A DNA stretch of 64,000 bases from Schizochytrium sp. CCTCC M209059 (taxonomy: Eukaryota; Sar; Bigyra; Thraustochytrida; Thraustochytriidae): assembly GCA_000818945.1 (NCBI GenBank), contig KN805383.1, forward strand, positions 444,552-508,551, written 5' to 3'. Below, one piece after another: positions 45,201 through 60,600 of this stretch. The notes below the pieces were generated by a model. The model searched no databases and had not been told where the DNA came from. It saw only the letters and a list, made by a program, of their open reading frames with translations. Both the position numbers and the translations under genes were made by a program. Within the stretch, counting starts at the first letter, position 1. Each line of letters opens with the position of its first letter.

Positions 45201-47816
45201 TGGACTCGTGCTATCGAGTGCTCGGTTTGCTTGAACTCTCTGGGTCGGTTGATGTAGCAGGTTTATTGGACAAGGCCGAACAGTCGCAACCGAGACCTCT
45301 GCATGACGAAAGTGTAGCAGCTTCTTCTAGTGCTAGCGAAACCTTGATGGTACCAAGCATGATGCTCTTGGCGCAGAACCTTTGCTTTCAGGGAAGCAAC
45401 GAAATGTTTGGCCCCACAGGCGTGCTCGGCACCGAAACTCTTTCCTCTCTGGAAGAATTCATGGATGCATCGGCGACACTGATCCTCGAACGGCGTCATT
45501 CCATTCGCGAGCTGTCCTCGATTAGCGACTTTTTTGCGCGCCTCTTTGCGTCTCTTGCGTCACGTCTTCCGCGGGCGCTGTTAGACAAGGTGGCAGGACT
45601 CAGCGCGCAATTGCTTCACCACTGGCAAGGTGCACTCGAAGGCGCCATTTCAATGTCGATCCGCGCCGACGCTGCGGGGGAAGACGCTCCTGATTTACGG
45701 AATCTTTTCGAGGTTGCGCTTCGTCTCAATATGTTGCAGTTTCCTCAACGGTGCGCCTTGTTGGCTGCAATCCGCGGCGCCGATGTAAATTTGCTCAAAG
45801 CGCAGCTTTCCATTCTGCGAAAGATGGCGTGCGTCGCGCCCTTCCTTCCAGAGGTCTTACAGACACCTGGCGACTGCGGCATGGCGTGCGCGGCCTTTGT
45901 TAATGATGCGACACTTCGAGCCCTTCCTATCATGAAAGTTTCCTTCAATTCGGATCTATGCTTCACACAAGTATCCATCTCGAGCCTCCTCGGTTTGATT
46001 GTGGTCATGGATCCCACGGTCCTTGGCAACGAGGCCAAAATGACACTCCAAGAGGCCCTTGCCAAGGTCTTTACGAGGGGATCCACAGAGTGTATCCTGG
46101 ACAGTTCGTATCACGCTCTTACTCGCTTTGGAGATCTCGACACCGTGCGCGCCAACGCCAGATGGGATGACATGGCGCTCTTTTTCATGCAGGTTCGTCA
46201 CGCTCTCGCGACCCCGATGCTTCCTGCAGCGGTCAAAACGGCAGCTTCGGACCTTTTGAACAGCACCCTCGGCGCTTTGAGCGCTTCTCTGTCTCAGCAA
46301 ACATCAACTCCCATGTGGGACTCTCACCGCGGAGAGATCGTCATGTACCATTTGCTGAATCTCTATCCCATGATGAGTGACCATACGGATGATCTCGAGC
46401 GAAAGCTTTGGGGCGTCATCACATCAGTTGCCGACATTCTTGTGAGTCGCGCCCATAGCGTTGAGCGCGACTATCATGAGTCTTGCCAAGCGGTGGCAAA
46501 GATTGTCCTCGAAGGCCTCTTTTATCCGGCCCAGGCACGGCATGTTGTCTCGCTCGAGAGTCTCACGTCTCTGCTGAAACTCGAATCAGCCATGCAGGAG
46601 CCTCCCCTTGCAATGGCTCTTGCAAAGGAGGCCCTCACGTACGTTGGGCGATCTCACACATTTAGTGATTCATTGCAGCAACTTCTTGAAACGCTTGTGC
46701 TGGTGGCCCCGCAAACATCCGTGGTGCGTCTCTGCGCGCGAATTCTTTCGGCAGTACATGGTGATGAATATATTCATACCATGGATGACGAATACGAGCG
46801 CAGCGTGGGTCTCGTAGCAATTGCATTTTCAAGCGCCTCCAAGGCACTCCATCTAGGAGCGAGGAAACAGACGCAACGCGCCGCACATGAGGCAGACGAA
46901 GGCAATGACAGAGGGAGATCACGGATGGGTAGAAATGGCGGGCGACCCGGCCGTTCCCACACAGGTGGCTCTGCTACCTCGCGAGGTGCAAGACCTGAAC
47001 AAGGTCGGGGAATGAGTGTTCGGGGGAGTCTGCGAGGGCACCTTTCCTCACTTCGTCGCGACGCGAGCTCACGCGATGAGTCCCGGTCTTCGTTCGCCCG
47101 TCGAGCAGCTCTTCTTCAGCGTCTCGAGGACTTACAGGCTGCCGGCCGTAATCGTCGAGGAGCCAGAGATTCGGGGGCCTTGAACGCCTCGCACCGTCGT
47201 CGAATCGGTGGGTCAGCGTCTTCTGCCTCTCACTACAGAGCGTTTGAGGGTCTACGGTCGTCAAGACAGTCGTCAAGACAGGATGACGCACTGGATCTTC
47301 GGCACGTTGTATGGGAGCACGATGTATTGCGTCTTCTCGAGCCTGATAGCGAAGGCGAGTTCAGCTTTGGTGGAAACAGTCATGATGGCGCGGACGCGTC
47401 GTCTTCTCGAGACGACCGGGCCGCGGCTCTTACGCAAGCTCTCGAAGGAAGCGCAGGTGTTCGCGACGAGTTTGATGTTCGTCCCGATGAAAGTCGTGAG
47501 GCCAGCAAGAGTGAGCAAGATGCTTCCAAAAAGAGCGATGGAAATGATGATGCTAATCCGGACCATGCTGCTCGTGGAGTCGGAACTGACGACGAAGTTG
47601 ATGGTCTGGTGGACCTTGATAGTGAGGATGCGGGCAACGACGACCACGACGATGATAACGAGGACGATGATGATGATGATGATGACGACGATGATGATGA
47701 TGATGACGATGACGATGATGATAATGACAACGAGGGCGGTGGCGCCGGGGAGGACGATCACGATGGCGACAACGACAACGACATTGGCAATGATAGTCTG
47801 AGAATCAGCCGTGACC

Positions 47817-47852
<36 letters not shown>

Positions 47853-50800
47853 ACGACGATAATGATGATGATGACAACAACGATGCAGACGGATTCAGTA
47901 GCATGCACATTGTGCTCGACACCGATTCCGACCTTGCTGAAGATATATTTTTGCTCCACGGTGACGATGACGATAATGAAGAAGATGACGCTAATCATGG
48001 GGGTAATGCGGCTTCTGGTAGTGCCGGTGAGAGTGGCGGCAATACAGATAAGAAGAATGAGGCATCAAAAGAAGCGAGTGAGAAGAACAAGGGAAAAACG
48101 GAAAGCGACGATATGCGTGCGGAGAGCAGACATGAGAGTGAAGACAACCCGGATGCGATGCAAGTCGATGAAGATGGACTTTCGTCAATGAATCCCTTCA
48201 CCACGGTCGCCAGTGGTAGCGCCAATTCGGATGGCGTGAGCGCGCACGAACTCGCATCTGCTGCTGACTTACTTCACTACAGTCGCTCAGGGGAAACAGC
48301 AGAATCCCCACGCCAAGCTGCCAACACGAGCGCTGACAGCCCAAAGCTGCAGCCCCGCAATGCTTTGCCCCGAGAAATGCCGTCGGATCGAATTGAGGCC
48401 GCACTCGCTGAAGCTCGGTGGCGACAAGAAGTGGTCCGCGTCAATCTTGATGCTAAACGAGTATTTTCGTCTGCCACGACGATGGCCGCACGGATGGCCT
48501 CGTCATCGTCAGCAACAATGTCATCGCGACGTAGAAAGTCAAAGGCGACGCGACAAGCTTGCACGTTTGCCCGAACCGGTGAACACTATGATGAACAACA
48601 CTGGTACCACTGTCTTACGTGTGATCTTGTCGAGGGCAAAGGTTGCTGTACAATATGCGCGAAGACATGCCACCGTGGTCACAAAATCACGTACGCGCGC
48701 CGCTCCCCCTTTTTTTGTGATTGCGGCGCCGGATCCTCGTGCTCAGCACAAAAGCCCCGCCTCGTGTCGAACGACCCAGGCTTCAAGCGCGCAGAGCTGA
48801 AGAGCACAAAAAATGGCAGCCAAAAGAATTCCGCCGCGAGCAAGTCTTCATTGGGCAATGGACAAGGCGGGCTTTATGGTGGCGCAACAATGCGCGACAT
48901 GTTGGCAATGTGTTTTCGAGCACTTGCCGATCAATCTTATCTCTCTCTCTCGGCTGAGGTTTCCAAGGTCGTGGAAGATACGGGATTTGGACTCGCTGTC
49001 TTCAAGACCCTTGAATGGTTGTTGCGCGTACACCTGCAATTTGAGTCTTCCGGTGCAAAGCTGCGCGGCTTCTTTGAGCATCGCGTGAGTACAGAGTCGG
49101 ACGTCTTCAAAGCGCGGCGTAAATTTTCCGATCTTCCAGCAGGTCTCGCGGCATTCTCAGCGGCGCAGCGGATGCCCATGTCACGCGGCTCCAATATTCT
49201 GTCACTCACTGGGCGCTCTGCGATGCAGGGCGGGGGAGCTCTGGCACGTCCTCTGGCCCATGATCGCCTCATTGCTGCAAATGCCCGGGGCCAAGTCTTT
49301 GTCGCCGAGGGTGTTGCAGTGCGATGCATCCACGCAGGCGCGCTTCTTTGCCCGGGGGCACGCGATGACGCTGGTCACACGTACGGTGCTCAACCTTTCG
49401 TCGACGCTCTTGCTCGCTCTGGCACAGATGGGGTATCATATGGCAATGACGTTCCGGAGTCCGCGCTTGCGCCGCTTCGGATTCCTCTTAATTTCGTTGT
49501 GCGACAAATCAAGTTCAACCCTGGCCGCGATGAAGTTGTTGCCGTTTCCGGTGAGGGAAATTGCCAAGTTCTGACTCTTTCGCCCAGTGGCACAGTGCAG
49601 AACAAAATCCGCATTGAGCTTGCCCTTGGGCTCACGCAGATGGAAATTCAGACGGGAATCGTGGGCAAACTGATTGGCACTGCATGGGCACCGGGTCACG
49701 CGGAATTCCTCATTGTTGTATCTACGTTGTGGATGAAGATCTTTGACTACGCGGAAGACTCTACGTATCCGGCGCTCTTTTTCGATTTCGGAGAAAAAAT
49801 CGAAACCTTTGCAATTGTTCCTGGTGCAACTGGTCTGCGATCTGTGCGCGTTTATGTTGCGACACAGTCGCATCAGATCAAAGTGCAGGATGTCAAGCTT
49901 CCGGAGCGAAAGCAAACGAGTCCGCCTGCCGTTATTGACCCAGTGGACCTTGACCAGTCATGGGGGCATCAGCAAATCATTTCCCTCCATGTGCCACCGG
50001 CATCGCGGACAATGTCAGGAGGTCATGAGCTTCTTGTGACATTGGCAGAAGGTACTTGTGCTCGAGTCACTGTTGGAGACGACGGATCCGTCATCGCACA
50101 GAAGCATCCTGTTGACGTGCACATTGTACCGGATGCCTCCACATTGGAAGGTCAGGGCGCACGAGCATTCAAGCGCAATTCCATCTCCGCCGGCGCTGCT
50201 CCAGCAATGCAATGGATCGACTGGTTCGATGGTGGATCAGTTCACCGCTCGTCTCTTGGCAATGGCTCTTGGCTGTCGATTGGTCTCGCGCGCGGTGGTG
50301 TTGCTGGCGGCGGTGGCAGCGGAAGCAGTAATAGTATCAGCGGTGGCGGTGTCGGGAGCAGCACTTCTGCTCATGCCATGACAGTGGTCGCCGAGGCAAC
50401 ATCGACGTCCAAGCCGTTCAAGACGATGGCAATCTTTCAGGTGTCCAGCCTCATCGAAGGGTACGAGCCTATCGAGATTCAAGAGGAGACACAATCTGGC
50501 GAGTCGTCCACATCCCCAGCAGGAGGTCTCAATCGACGACCTCATGAAGGTCAAGCTGGAACGGGTAGCACCGTAGCACGAAGTGGTGCCGGCATTTCAG
50601 CCGCGAGCAGCGACGGACCTGGTTCGAGGACAGCGAACCGCAGCGAAAAGCGCAAACAGGTCGTCGATATGTGCGTGTGGCCTCCAGTCTGGGCGCGGGG
50701 TTCGAGTTATTACATGTTTCGTTTTGACCAAGCTGCAACGTTCTTTGGTTCGGTTCCAGGTGTCGGGAATCTTTCGCGTGCGTTTGGTGGACGTCAACCT

Positions 50801-53800
50801 GAAGACCGCCTTGCCCATGAAGAGAGCATTCCCTTCATGGCGTCAACGAACCCGGTTCTTTTGGTTCTTTACGACGATGGTAGCATGGCCAAGTGTGTCC
50901 CGCGAGCCGCACAACGTGATTTGGAAGCCAAGCTTCAAATCCTTGCGGAGCCAGTTGCCAAGCCGTCGCAAGAAAAAACAACCACGACCTCCTCGAAGCA
51001 ATCGCGCCGCCAGGCACTGTCCCGTGCCCCATCGACTTCTGCAGAGCCGATGACGGCAGGTGCTCGGGCCTTGGTCCCTCTCGATGAGACTGCAGCGCGA
51101 GCAAAGTTGAAGGCGGCGCGAGCAGAAGCCTCCCAAGTTCCGACGTCATTCTTCTTCGAGAACGTTGTGGCCTTGACATCTGAACATCCACTCTCTGCCA
51201 ACTTTTCTTGGGGTGGATCACTCCTCAAGGCTGTAGGGAGCGCGCAACGTCTCGGAAGCCTGTTGCAACGGCGTAACGACTCGTCTTCGCACCGCAGACA
51301 AGCATCAGAAGATTCGCTTGTCCTCACCGCGCAATTCGCCAATCCGACACACGCCATGGTTGGACTCCGTGTCTCCATCGCCTCGTCGCACGCTGCCAAC
51401 AGCGAGGAGAGCGCCAAGGCTTCTGAAGGGCAGACTCGATCGTCTTGTGCGACATCTTCGTCAGCTGCGCGCAAGGGTAAAGCTGAAGAACGACCCAGCG
51501 AAGACCCCAACGACTCGGACGACTCCATCTATATCGGACCATTCCGACGTTGCGTGCGCGTCCCAAAGAAGCGCTGCTCGATTTGGTGTGATCTGCCTCT
51601 TACCCCACTGGAGTGCATGATCGCGCAGGCGAGGGGATCCATCGATGTTGTTTTTAACGTTGGTTCCATGGCGCAGACCATCAAAGCTGCCGAAGCATAT
51701 GCGATGCCGACGTCGAGCCAGCTTTGGCTCGATTTCATGCGACCTGCATGGGAGCTCTCCCGACATCTTATGAGCCGTAAGACCTGCGTGCGTGGCCTCG
51801 AGACCAAGCTCGCCCAAGCTTGGAGGCTTGGGCTTGACGCAGCGTTTTACTTGCCAAGCGCACCAGAGGGTGAGGCGCTCGTGCAGCAGCTGGAAAACAA
51901 GAATGCACGCGATTTGCTTTCAGCGCGCGATGGATTGACGGCTGTGCACGTTGCGCAAATTGCGCTTGCAGAGAAGCTGCGCGTGCAGCTGCACCTTCGT
52001 CATGGCCCGAACAGCGCTCCAACGTCTGCAACGGGCTCGGTCATCAGTCGCATGGAGACAAAAGTGGCAGCTGAAATGCTTGTAATGGGCTGTCTGCGAC
52101 AGTTTGGTAGCATGGGTGACGTAGTAGCACAGTTTGGCCTTAGTGAGGCGTTGCGAATGTGTCACACAATCGACGTCGCGCGACGTCGCTACGGGACGTC
52201 ATTTCGGGCCTGGCTGTCAGAGGCAGATCGATTCGAAAGTGTGTTCGCTCCTCTGGCCTTGGCAATCCGCGAACGTGGCGTCCTTCTCATGAGAATGACG
52301 CCGCACCTGCGGGACGACTCTGCCATCGATCTTCAGCGAGCCGTGTATACTTTTACGCAGAGTCTGTATCACGCAACAGCGGCATTGACGTGGCAAGACG
52401 ACCGCGACGCGGACACAGTGGAACGTGACATGCAACGGGCATCCAAAGTGCTTATCAAACTGACTGCAGCTGGACATGCGGCCATTGCCCATTTCGTGGT
52501 CCTTGCTCTCAAGTCTGCGCAGGCTTTCTTTGTCCATGTGAGTGACAAAAAGTTTAAGGCGGAATCTGCGCGCTCGGACACAGAACGCGCAAAGCGCGAG
52601 GAGCGATCAAGACAGTCGAAGCAGGCCGAAATTGCGGCATCGCACCAAAATTGTGTGGTCTATCGTTGTGACGGGTGCCAAAAGGTGTTGTATACAGGCA
52701 CGCGTTACGAATGCGCTGTTTGCGAGGACTTTGACCTTTGCAGCACATGTCGCAATCGAGGTGTCGAGGGTCACGATCCGAGTCACGAAATGATTCGACG
52801 GAGCATCCAACCAGAGCGACCTTCATCCGCAAGAGCAGGCGTGGACTCTGCGCGTGGCAGGGCGCGGTCCGAGACAGACGATGGAGCCGCCACCGCCGCC
52901 ACCGCTGCTGCTCCAACAGGTGGTGCTATTTCTGAGATCGCCGCGCTTAATGACTTGGATGCTGAGCTGCTCGGCGCTCCCGCGCGGAGCTCTTCTGATG
53001 TGAGACGGATGGGTACGTTTGCCGTCCAGTTCTGTCGCGTGTTTTCGGAAACCGTCCTGGCATCGGCGATCCCCAAGTTCTCTGCTACTTCCGATGCAGA
53101 TCGCATTCTGCCGGTCGTCATCATGGGAAAGCTTGTCGCCGATCTTGTCCAGCGGGAGGTCGATAACGACCCTGATCAGCGTTCTGCGGACGCGCAAGCC
53201 ACGCAGGAAGGGTCGAGACGCAATGCAAGCAGGGAATCCTCAGACGAGGGCCCGGGAGAGAAGCAGCAGGAGAATACGAAGACCAAGAATCCGAAGACGA
53301 AGAAGAAGACGAAAAAGACGAAGAAGACGAAAAAGAATAAAACGAAAAAGTCCAAGAACGTCGCCAAGAGCACTGAAAGCAAGGGCAATAGAAGCGAACA
53401 GATGAACGTGGATAAGGAAGCTGTCGAGAGAGCGAAATCGCTTGCTGGCGAAGATCAAATGGAGGTGGACAACGACGAGGGCCAAGCACAGCTGACCAGC
53501 GCGGCGGCGGACTTTGTCGAAAGGCTGGGCAAAGAGGTGATAGCCCTCTTTGTGTCAATCGACACGCCATCCGATCTTGTCGCGGCCTTGCGGCGCGATG
53601 GTGTGTCAGACCTCTTTGGCGTTTGTTTGACGTGCGTTCTCTTCTTTTCAGCGGCGAGCAAGGCCAAGCTCTCTCCAGAGAGTAAGGAGATCCGGGCGAA
53701 TGTTGCGCATTCTTCATTGCGCATTCTCGCGTTGTGCTACGATATGACCGCATCTGACACGGACGCTGTGTTTGGTACGAAAGCAGGTCCCAAGTCCCAG

Positions 53801-56800
53801 ATTGCCCACGCTCGACAAGATCCAACGTGGTCTCGCGAGGAGACTCGCGGGAAACAAAGACGCCAGCATCCTCCCGCTCGAGGCGCGCGCGAACGCCCAA
53901 CCAGCGCGGAGGTTGCCTTTTGGAATCCGTGTCTGAGTTTGACAGGATCCAAATTGCCAGATGGTGGCGCGCAACGCCTCTTCATGGAGCAAAATCTTGC
54001 GCGTGCTGTACTCAAGGCTATCGCAGCGCTAGCTTCAATTTGCATCTCGGACGACACGGAGATCGAAGACGCAGTTGTGTTGCAGGGTATCATTCCGTTA
54101 GCCTCTCAATCCCGTTTCGGCTTTTTGCATCGGCAGTGCGACCAGATTTTGACGCTGCTCTGCGCGAGCAATGCATCGTTCGGGTGGGAGCGCGACAAGT
54201 CAGCATTTGCAGCAGGTTTGCAGGCTGTCGAGGACATTCTTGTGGTGATTCGCCCCAAAGAAAACAGTGACCCAGGACAAGATTTGCGGGGAGGACTCAT
54301 GCCGGGATACCTTCCCAATGGCGCAACGTATGAAGACATGACACGTAGCTCCTTGACGATCGAAAAACTGCACAAAACTGCGGCTCGTGCCATCACGCAC
54401 TGGCGCCGCTTTTGCGGACAGACCTCGTGTTTCAAGATTCTTTTTTCCGCTCTCGGATGCATCACCGCAAGTTCGACATCCCTCATACTAGAGATCCTCA
54501 CGTGGGGTCTTCCAGCGGCGGCGACAGCTGTAGGGTGCGGTGCAGGTACAGGCGCCGGCCCGGCGCAGTCCGGAAGTATGGCGAGCAGTCAGCAATATCT
54601 TCTGGCTTCGCAGGAGATGCTCGTGACTCTCTTCACGAATGACCCTAGTCTTTTGAGCAGACTTGTGGAGTTTCTGATGCTTGAGCATCCTGTGGAGGGC
54701 GTACGGCTACTAAGCGCTGCGCTTTGGCGTCGCGTGTATGTTTGCCTGAGCCGATCACCACGCCTGGCGGATCAAAACAAGGATGAGGGCGCATGGGCAG
54801 AGACGCGAAAGTCGGTGCGAAGCGCCATGGTTGTCCATCTTGTCTCACGCTTTCAAACTTTGCTTGAGAGCGGGTCTCAATTTGGTCTCGAGGTCATCCA
54901 TTTGATCCGCACCATGGCTTCAAATGGGGAGTGGGAAGAGACTGATTTTGACGCAGCAACGAAACGCGCGCTTGGTGTCAAGGTCGAAAACATTCTCGCT
55001 GGACTGGCCCCTATTGTTCTCGGGGACATTGCGCATATCCGCAATCTTCAGCTTGGAAATCTTGTCTGTATAGGGTCTTCCCTGCTGGAATTGCCCGAGG
55101 ATGCCGCTGCGGGGCATTCGTCCACTTCCTTCAGCGCACACTCTGGGCCGAGAAAGTGGACTTCGGCTTCGGGACGTGCCACAGAAAAGAACCCATCAGC
55201 CCAATCTGCTTGTCGTGATGAGCCGTCACCTCCGGTTACGGCATCCGACACCCTGCGGAAGGTTGCGATACCACCTGTTGCCTCAAGCGCAATGATGCTG
55301 CATGCATGCGGGACATGTCGTCCACCTCGTCGGGAGTACAAGAGCTTGACACTGCAGTCGTCGCGCCGGGAATTCAGCTTTACAGCCAACTCGATGCTCG
55401 TGCGCATGGACTGCATGTATTCGGTGAGTGCGATTCATGCCACGGTGCAGACACAGAACCCCGTTTTCGGCTGCGGCGTCGACAAGGTCTCTGTCTTTTG
55501 CAACAGCGATCCATCTGCAGACTTGAAGGCCCTGCAGGGCCAGGACGACCAGTGGCACGAGATCGCTACATTTTCCTTGGGTAAGAGCTCAATCTACCGC
55601 TTGACCGCGCGTCTTGCAGTTCCTGTGGCAACGTGCAATCTCCTGTTCCGATATCACACCACAAGTGAGCTGGCAATTGGTCAGAACAGTGAACGTCAAA
55701 CCTGTCCGCGTTGCAACCGTGTCGTCAACAACAAGAATGGCGTGTGTTCATGTGGCGAGGTCGTCTTCCAGTGCAGACAATGCCGTCGCATTAACCAGGA
55801 GGACCGGAATGCCTTTCTCTGCGTGGACTGTGGGTACTGTCGCTATGCAAAATTTTCCTACACGCTTGATGCTCGCGTGTCGACCGATTATCCACCTATT
55901 TTCTCCGAGGCGGATCGCGAGCAGGCGAATCGAAGCATTGCATCTTTTGAGGAGACTGCCCAGAAGCTGCGAGATAACATCTATGAGCATACATCGGCGT
56001 CTGAGAACGACGGCGTGTGCTTGTGGGAGCTCGCGGCTCGTCACCTCCCAGGGAGCCTCGTCCGGTCTCCGGGTGAAGCACGTCCCGGGAAGGATGGGGA
56101 TGCAAGATCATCGTCGGGAGGAGGCTCCAGCGCTGCTGCTGAGCAGCAGCAGCAGCAGCAGCAGTCTCAGTCCCAATCCCAGTCCCAGTCCCAGTCTCAA
56201 TCACAGCGTCGGAGCGGTGGGGGGACAAGAAGGAACCAACGTTGGATCCTTGGTGACTATTCTGATATGCTTGAAGATGTTGGGAATGGTCGCGGCGCTC
56301 GGATTGATCTGTTGCGGTCACTTGGTATCCTTCGATCATCCCGTGATGACCACCGTGCTCGCGGTGGATCGTCGTTGTCGCAGCGTCGTTCACGAGCACC
56401 ACCGGATGGCGCCCGACCTTCTGGGAGCAAGGGTGAAGGCCCAGCCGCGGCAAAACGAGCAGGTCTTGGCGATACTTTGCGAACGTACCTCCAGTCCAGT
56501 GACACGCTGCAGCTTCTCGAAACCGCAATGCAGAACCCAGGCGTATTCTCGGGCAAGAATTCAGAGGGATACTCTCGTGGGACGAGCAAGGCGCGAACGA
56601 TGTCTCGTGGCGGAGCGCTGTCGGCGTCGTCGTCATCACTCGCAAAAAGCACGGGGTCTCGCTCGAGCCGTGAAAGCCGCCGCGCAGGCTCTTCTTCCAA
56701 GACGATAGTTCAAAAGATGTACCCAGAAGCCCATGAAGTGCAAGTGGAAATGCAACCACACCTCGTGCAGGCGAAGGAGGCGTACGATCAAGCACCCCAT

Positions 56801-57592
56801 GTGCTCTATCAGAAGCTCTTGACCATTCGCTGCGCACTTGCTGACATTCGTAGGCAGTTGGCACTTTACAACCATCGGAGCGCGGTGGCAATGGTGAGAT
56901 CCTCGCCAGATGTAAGATCCTCGGAATCTGCATCAGATTCTACAAATGGAAAGCTTGGTGCGTTTCGCCGTGCCTCGGAACACAGAATTGCCCGCTGCGC
57001 ACAGCGAGCCCCGGGTCTGCTCGTAAACACCTGCCAAAGCTGCGCCACTGAACTTTCAGACTCCATTTTCCATCTTTTAGCCACGCTCAAGAAGACACCC
57101 TGGCTTTTTGGACCTATTTCTTCAAAATCGTGCGCCTCGTTTCTTGACAACTGTCTAGAATTTGGCGTAGCTAGCGAGGCTGACTCTATGTTCTTTTTCG
57201 ATGGCTTTGGTCCAGAAGAACAAGATGCCGACAACGACGACGACGACGATGATGATGATGATGATGACAATGCTGACAATGATGACGGTGACGGCGACGA
57301 AGATGACGGTAACGGCAATGGGGACGACAGTGCAGGGGAAAATAGCAAAGTTGACGTCGCGGGTGACCGCGAGGCTGCACGCAAAAATTCGGACCATGGA
57401 GCTGATGAATTGGTTGCTGATGTGGCTGGTGATGAAGAGGGCACCACCGCCAAAGACAACATGGCGGATCAAGGCAACATTGAGAACGGTGATGATGTTG
57501 GTAACAAGGACAACGACGATGACGATGACGATGACGACGACGACGACGACGATGACGATGACGACGATGATGATGATGGTGATGATGATGAT

Positions 57593-57624
<32 letters not shown>

Positions 57625-60600
57625 CGACGATGATGATCACGATAATGACGACGAAGATGAGGATGAAAATGACGAGGAGAAAGAGGACGTTCAAAATGTT
57701 AATGGAAGGGCACACCGGCATGTTGAATCTCAAGTCAAGAATTCGGGTCTCGTTGCAACAGGTGGGAATAAAGATGGTGACGGCGAAGACGACATTCTTG
57801 ACCTCGGCATCATTCCCATGGCAGTGGATTCGGATACTGAAGAAGGCGCTGCGCGTATTGCGGCGAGTCTTCCTCGCAACATTCATCAAGAAATACAGAA
57901 TGATGCAAACCGCAGCTCGTCTCGCGCGGAGGAGCAAGATGGAAAGAAGCCAAACAGCCGAGGCAATAACAAGAAGGGTGGCAAAGGCAAGGATCACGAC
58001 TCAGAAAAGCCCAATGGAGCAAAGGACATAGGAGAGGCGTCTCGAACTGGACCGGTGGTACGCGGAAAGGGGCCACTGTTTGCGATTCTTGGTCTCGCAA
58101 ACACAAGCCAAAGCGCTTTGGAAGCCGTTCGGAGCGCTATTCGGTCCAGACTTATGGTCGTTGCCCGCTATCCGGAGTCTTTGGGCAATTCGAATTGGGT
58201 CATCGGCCTTGTGCAGGTGCTCTTTACAACGTGCACGGATCCTGAAGACGGGGGTCTGGCTTTTCTTCTTGATACACTTCGAGACATGGTGGAAATCGAT
58301 ACGCTTGGATGGACAAATGCAGCGTTTGCCCACGCCGTCCTGGCTCCACTGCTTGGAGCAGTTCACGAAGGTCTTAATTCAACGAAGGCGCCCTCTTCGG
58401 CCAAACTTGGACTTTTGCGCTCGCTCGATCCCGAGTATCTACGGACAAGCGACAAGCAAGTGGCGGCGCATCGGATTGTAAAGTTTGTTAGGGCTCACTG
58501 GCAGAGGCTCCCCCACTTTGCCGAGCATAGCGCTACGGACGCCAGGAGCCGACGGTTTGCGGACCCAGGGTCCTGGACGTGGATTTGGCGAGTCGCTTCA
58601 GATAGCTCGCAGATCTGTGTTCGCCAGGCTTTGGAGCAGGTCGTCAGTGATGGTGTGGCTTCTCTTGACGCTACGGATCTTGCTTCCTTTCAGGCCGGCT
58701 ATGTGCGTTTTGTTCGTGAAACATGGGAAACCAGACGAAACGATTTGGGCCCTCAGCAAGTCCATGGGTTGGTTGGGCTCCTTCTCGGTATCATGCACGG
58801 AAATGCGGCTCTAACCTCCAGCGTGAGTGCGGTGCGCAGCATAGTGGAAAATCTTTGCTTGATCATTGGTATGGAGACGCAGAACGTGGTGCGGTACGAA
58901 CACACGTTGCTTCAAAATCACATGGAGTTGCCGCGCGATGCGTCAATGCTTGGTCAGTCGATGGCGTGGTTGGCGAGCACTACCGATCTTCTTCATCTAT
59001 TGATGGACACTGTTCCATGCACTCGGCGCATCATTGCTTTGAAGCGTCTGGAAATAGTTATGGGATCGGAGATCATTTTGAATTCTCTACGATGCGTTCC
59101 CAGCATCGATGGGGTGCAAAGTGCGCGGCAAAAGCTGCAGTATATCATGACAGCAATCACGGAAGACCGAGAGTTCGATTCGCAAATCTTTCGTGCGGCA
59201 GCCAGGATGCTGCGAGGAAGCGCGACGAAGCTGAACAACAGCGCATGCGGTGCGACTGAAGTGCATTCTATCGTGCAGTGCCTGATGCGTTTAGTATCGG
59301 AGCTTACTGGAATTGTCGAGCCTGTGAAGCGTCTCCCCAACGTGTACATTGTCATGAGTCGGCTGCGTTCGCAGGAGGATTACTTTTCGTCCAACCTCGA
59401 CAGCAACCCATTCAGCATTGAGGATATTCCTGTTCCCAGCGCCGAGGGCGAAGAGGGCGCGGGTTCGACCGATGGAAATGCAGGCGGGCATGCACCAAAC
59501 GAGGCTCAACAACAGGAGCAAAGCGCGCAAAGTCGGGGCCCGACAAGCGAGTCTGTGTCGAGTGCCAGCACCGACATGGAGCAATTCTGGCAGGATATTC
59601 TGGACGTGAGCTCAAGCTCTCAGTATCGGTTTGCGAAACCGGATGGGTCCGGAACGAGCAAGCGCACGGTCGAGCCAACCATGCGCGACCTCCGCACCAA
59701 GATTGCCAAGGATCTAAACTTTGCAAATGCGCAGGACATTATGGAATTTCTTGTGGCCGGCAAAATTGTGAATGTGGATCTGCCAGTTCGTCTTGTCTAC
59801 GAAAAGGTTTGGCTACCGTATCTGCGGGAGACGGAGGGCGCCGAAGAGGCCATCGAGGGAAATTGGGGCGACTCGGACGTGTCGGACGATGAGGAACACC
59901 ATCTCGCTGACGAAGACGATGAGGAGGGCACGGTGATTCGGCCCATGGAAATCACCTATCGTCTGATGGGCATTGACGGCGAGGCGACGGAAGACTTTGT
60001 GGAAACACTGCAGGACGACACGGAGGAAGTCGAGGACCCTGAGACGCGGTACGCGCAGACAAAGCTGCTGCAGCCGGATGGTCTGGACGCAATTTTGTCA
60101 ATTTTGCAATCCTCGAGCTCCACGTTTTCACTCAAGTCCAAGATCGCTCGCGATTGTGTATCTGGCATGGTTCACATGTTGGGACTCGCTTGCAATTGTG
60201 CCTCCAATCGCACGGTGCTCGCTTCCCGCCAAGCAGGTGGAATTCGAACTCTTTTGGGTGTATTGCGCGCATCCTTCCAAGAGCCAAGCGCGGGCGACCT
60301 GGCAGAGATGGTGGTGATCATCCTCGAGCGGCTTGTGGTGGAACGCATTGACGAGGGCGAGGGCCAAGGCGGCGGCGGCGGCGGCGGCAGCAGCAGCAGC
60401 GAGGGGGACGGCGAAGCCGAAGCCAGAGCTGTGAACGCGACGTCCGTCCAGGCCAACGAACAGAGCCAGTTGCAGGTTTCACTCGAGCACCTTGACGATC
60501 GCAATCGGACGACCTCGCTGCGCAACAAGCGCGCTTTGTGCCGACTGCTTCCCTTTCTCACGTTTGGGCGACGCGAGGAAATGCGCGTCTTGCTGGATCG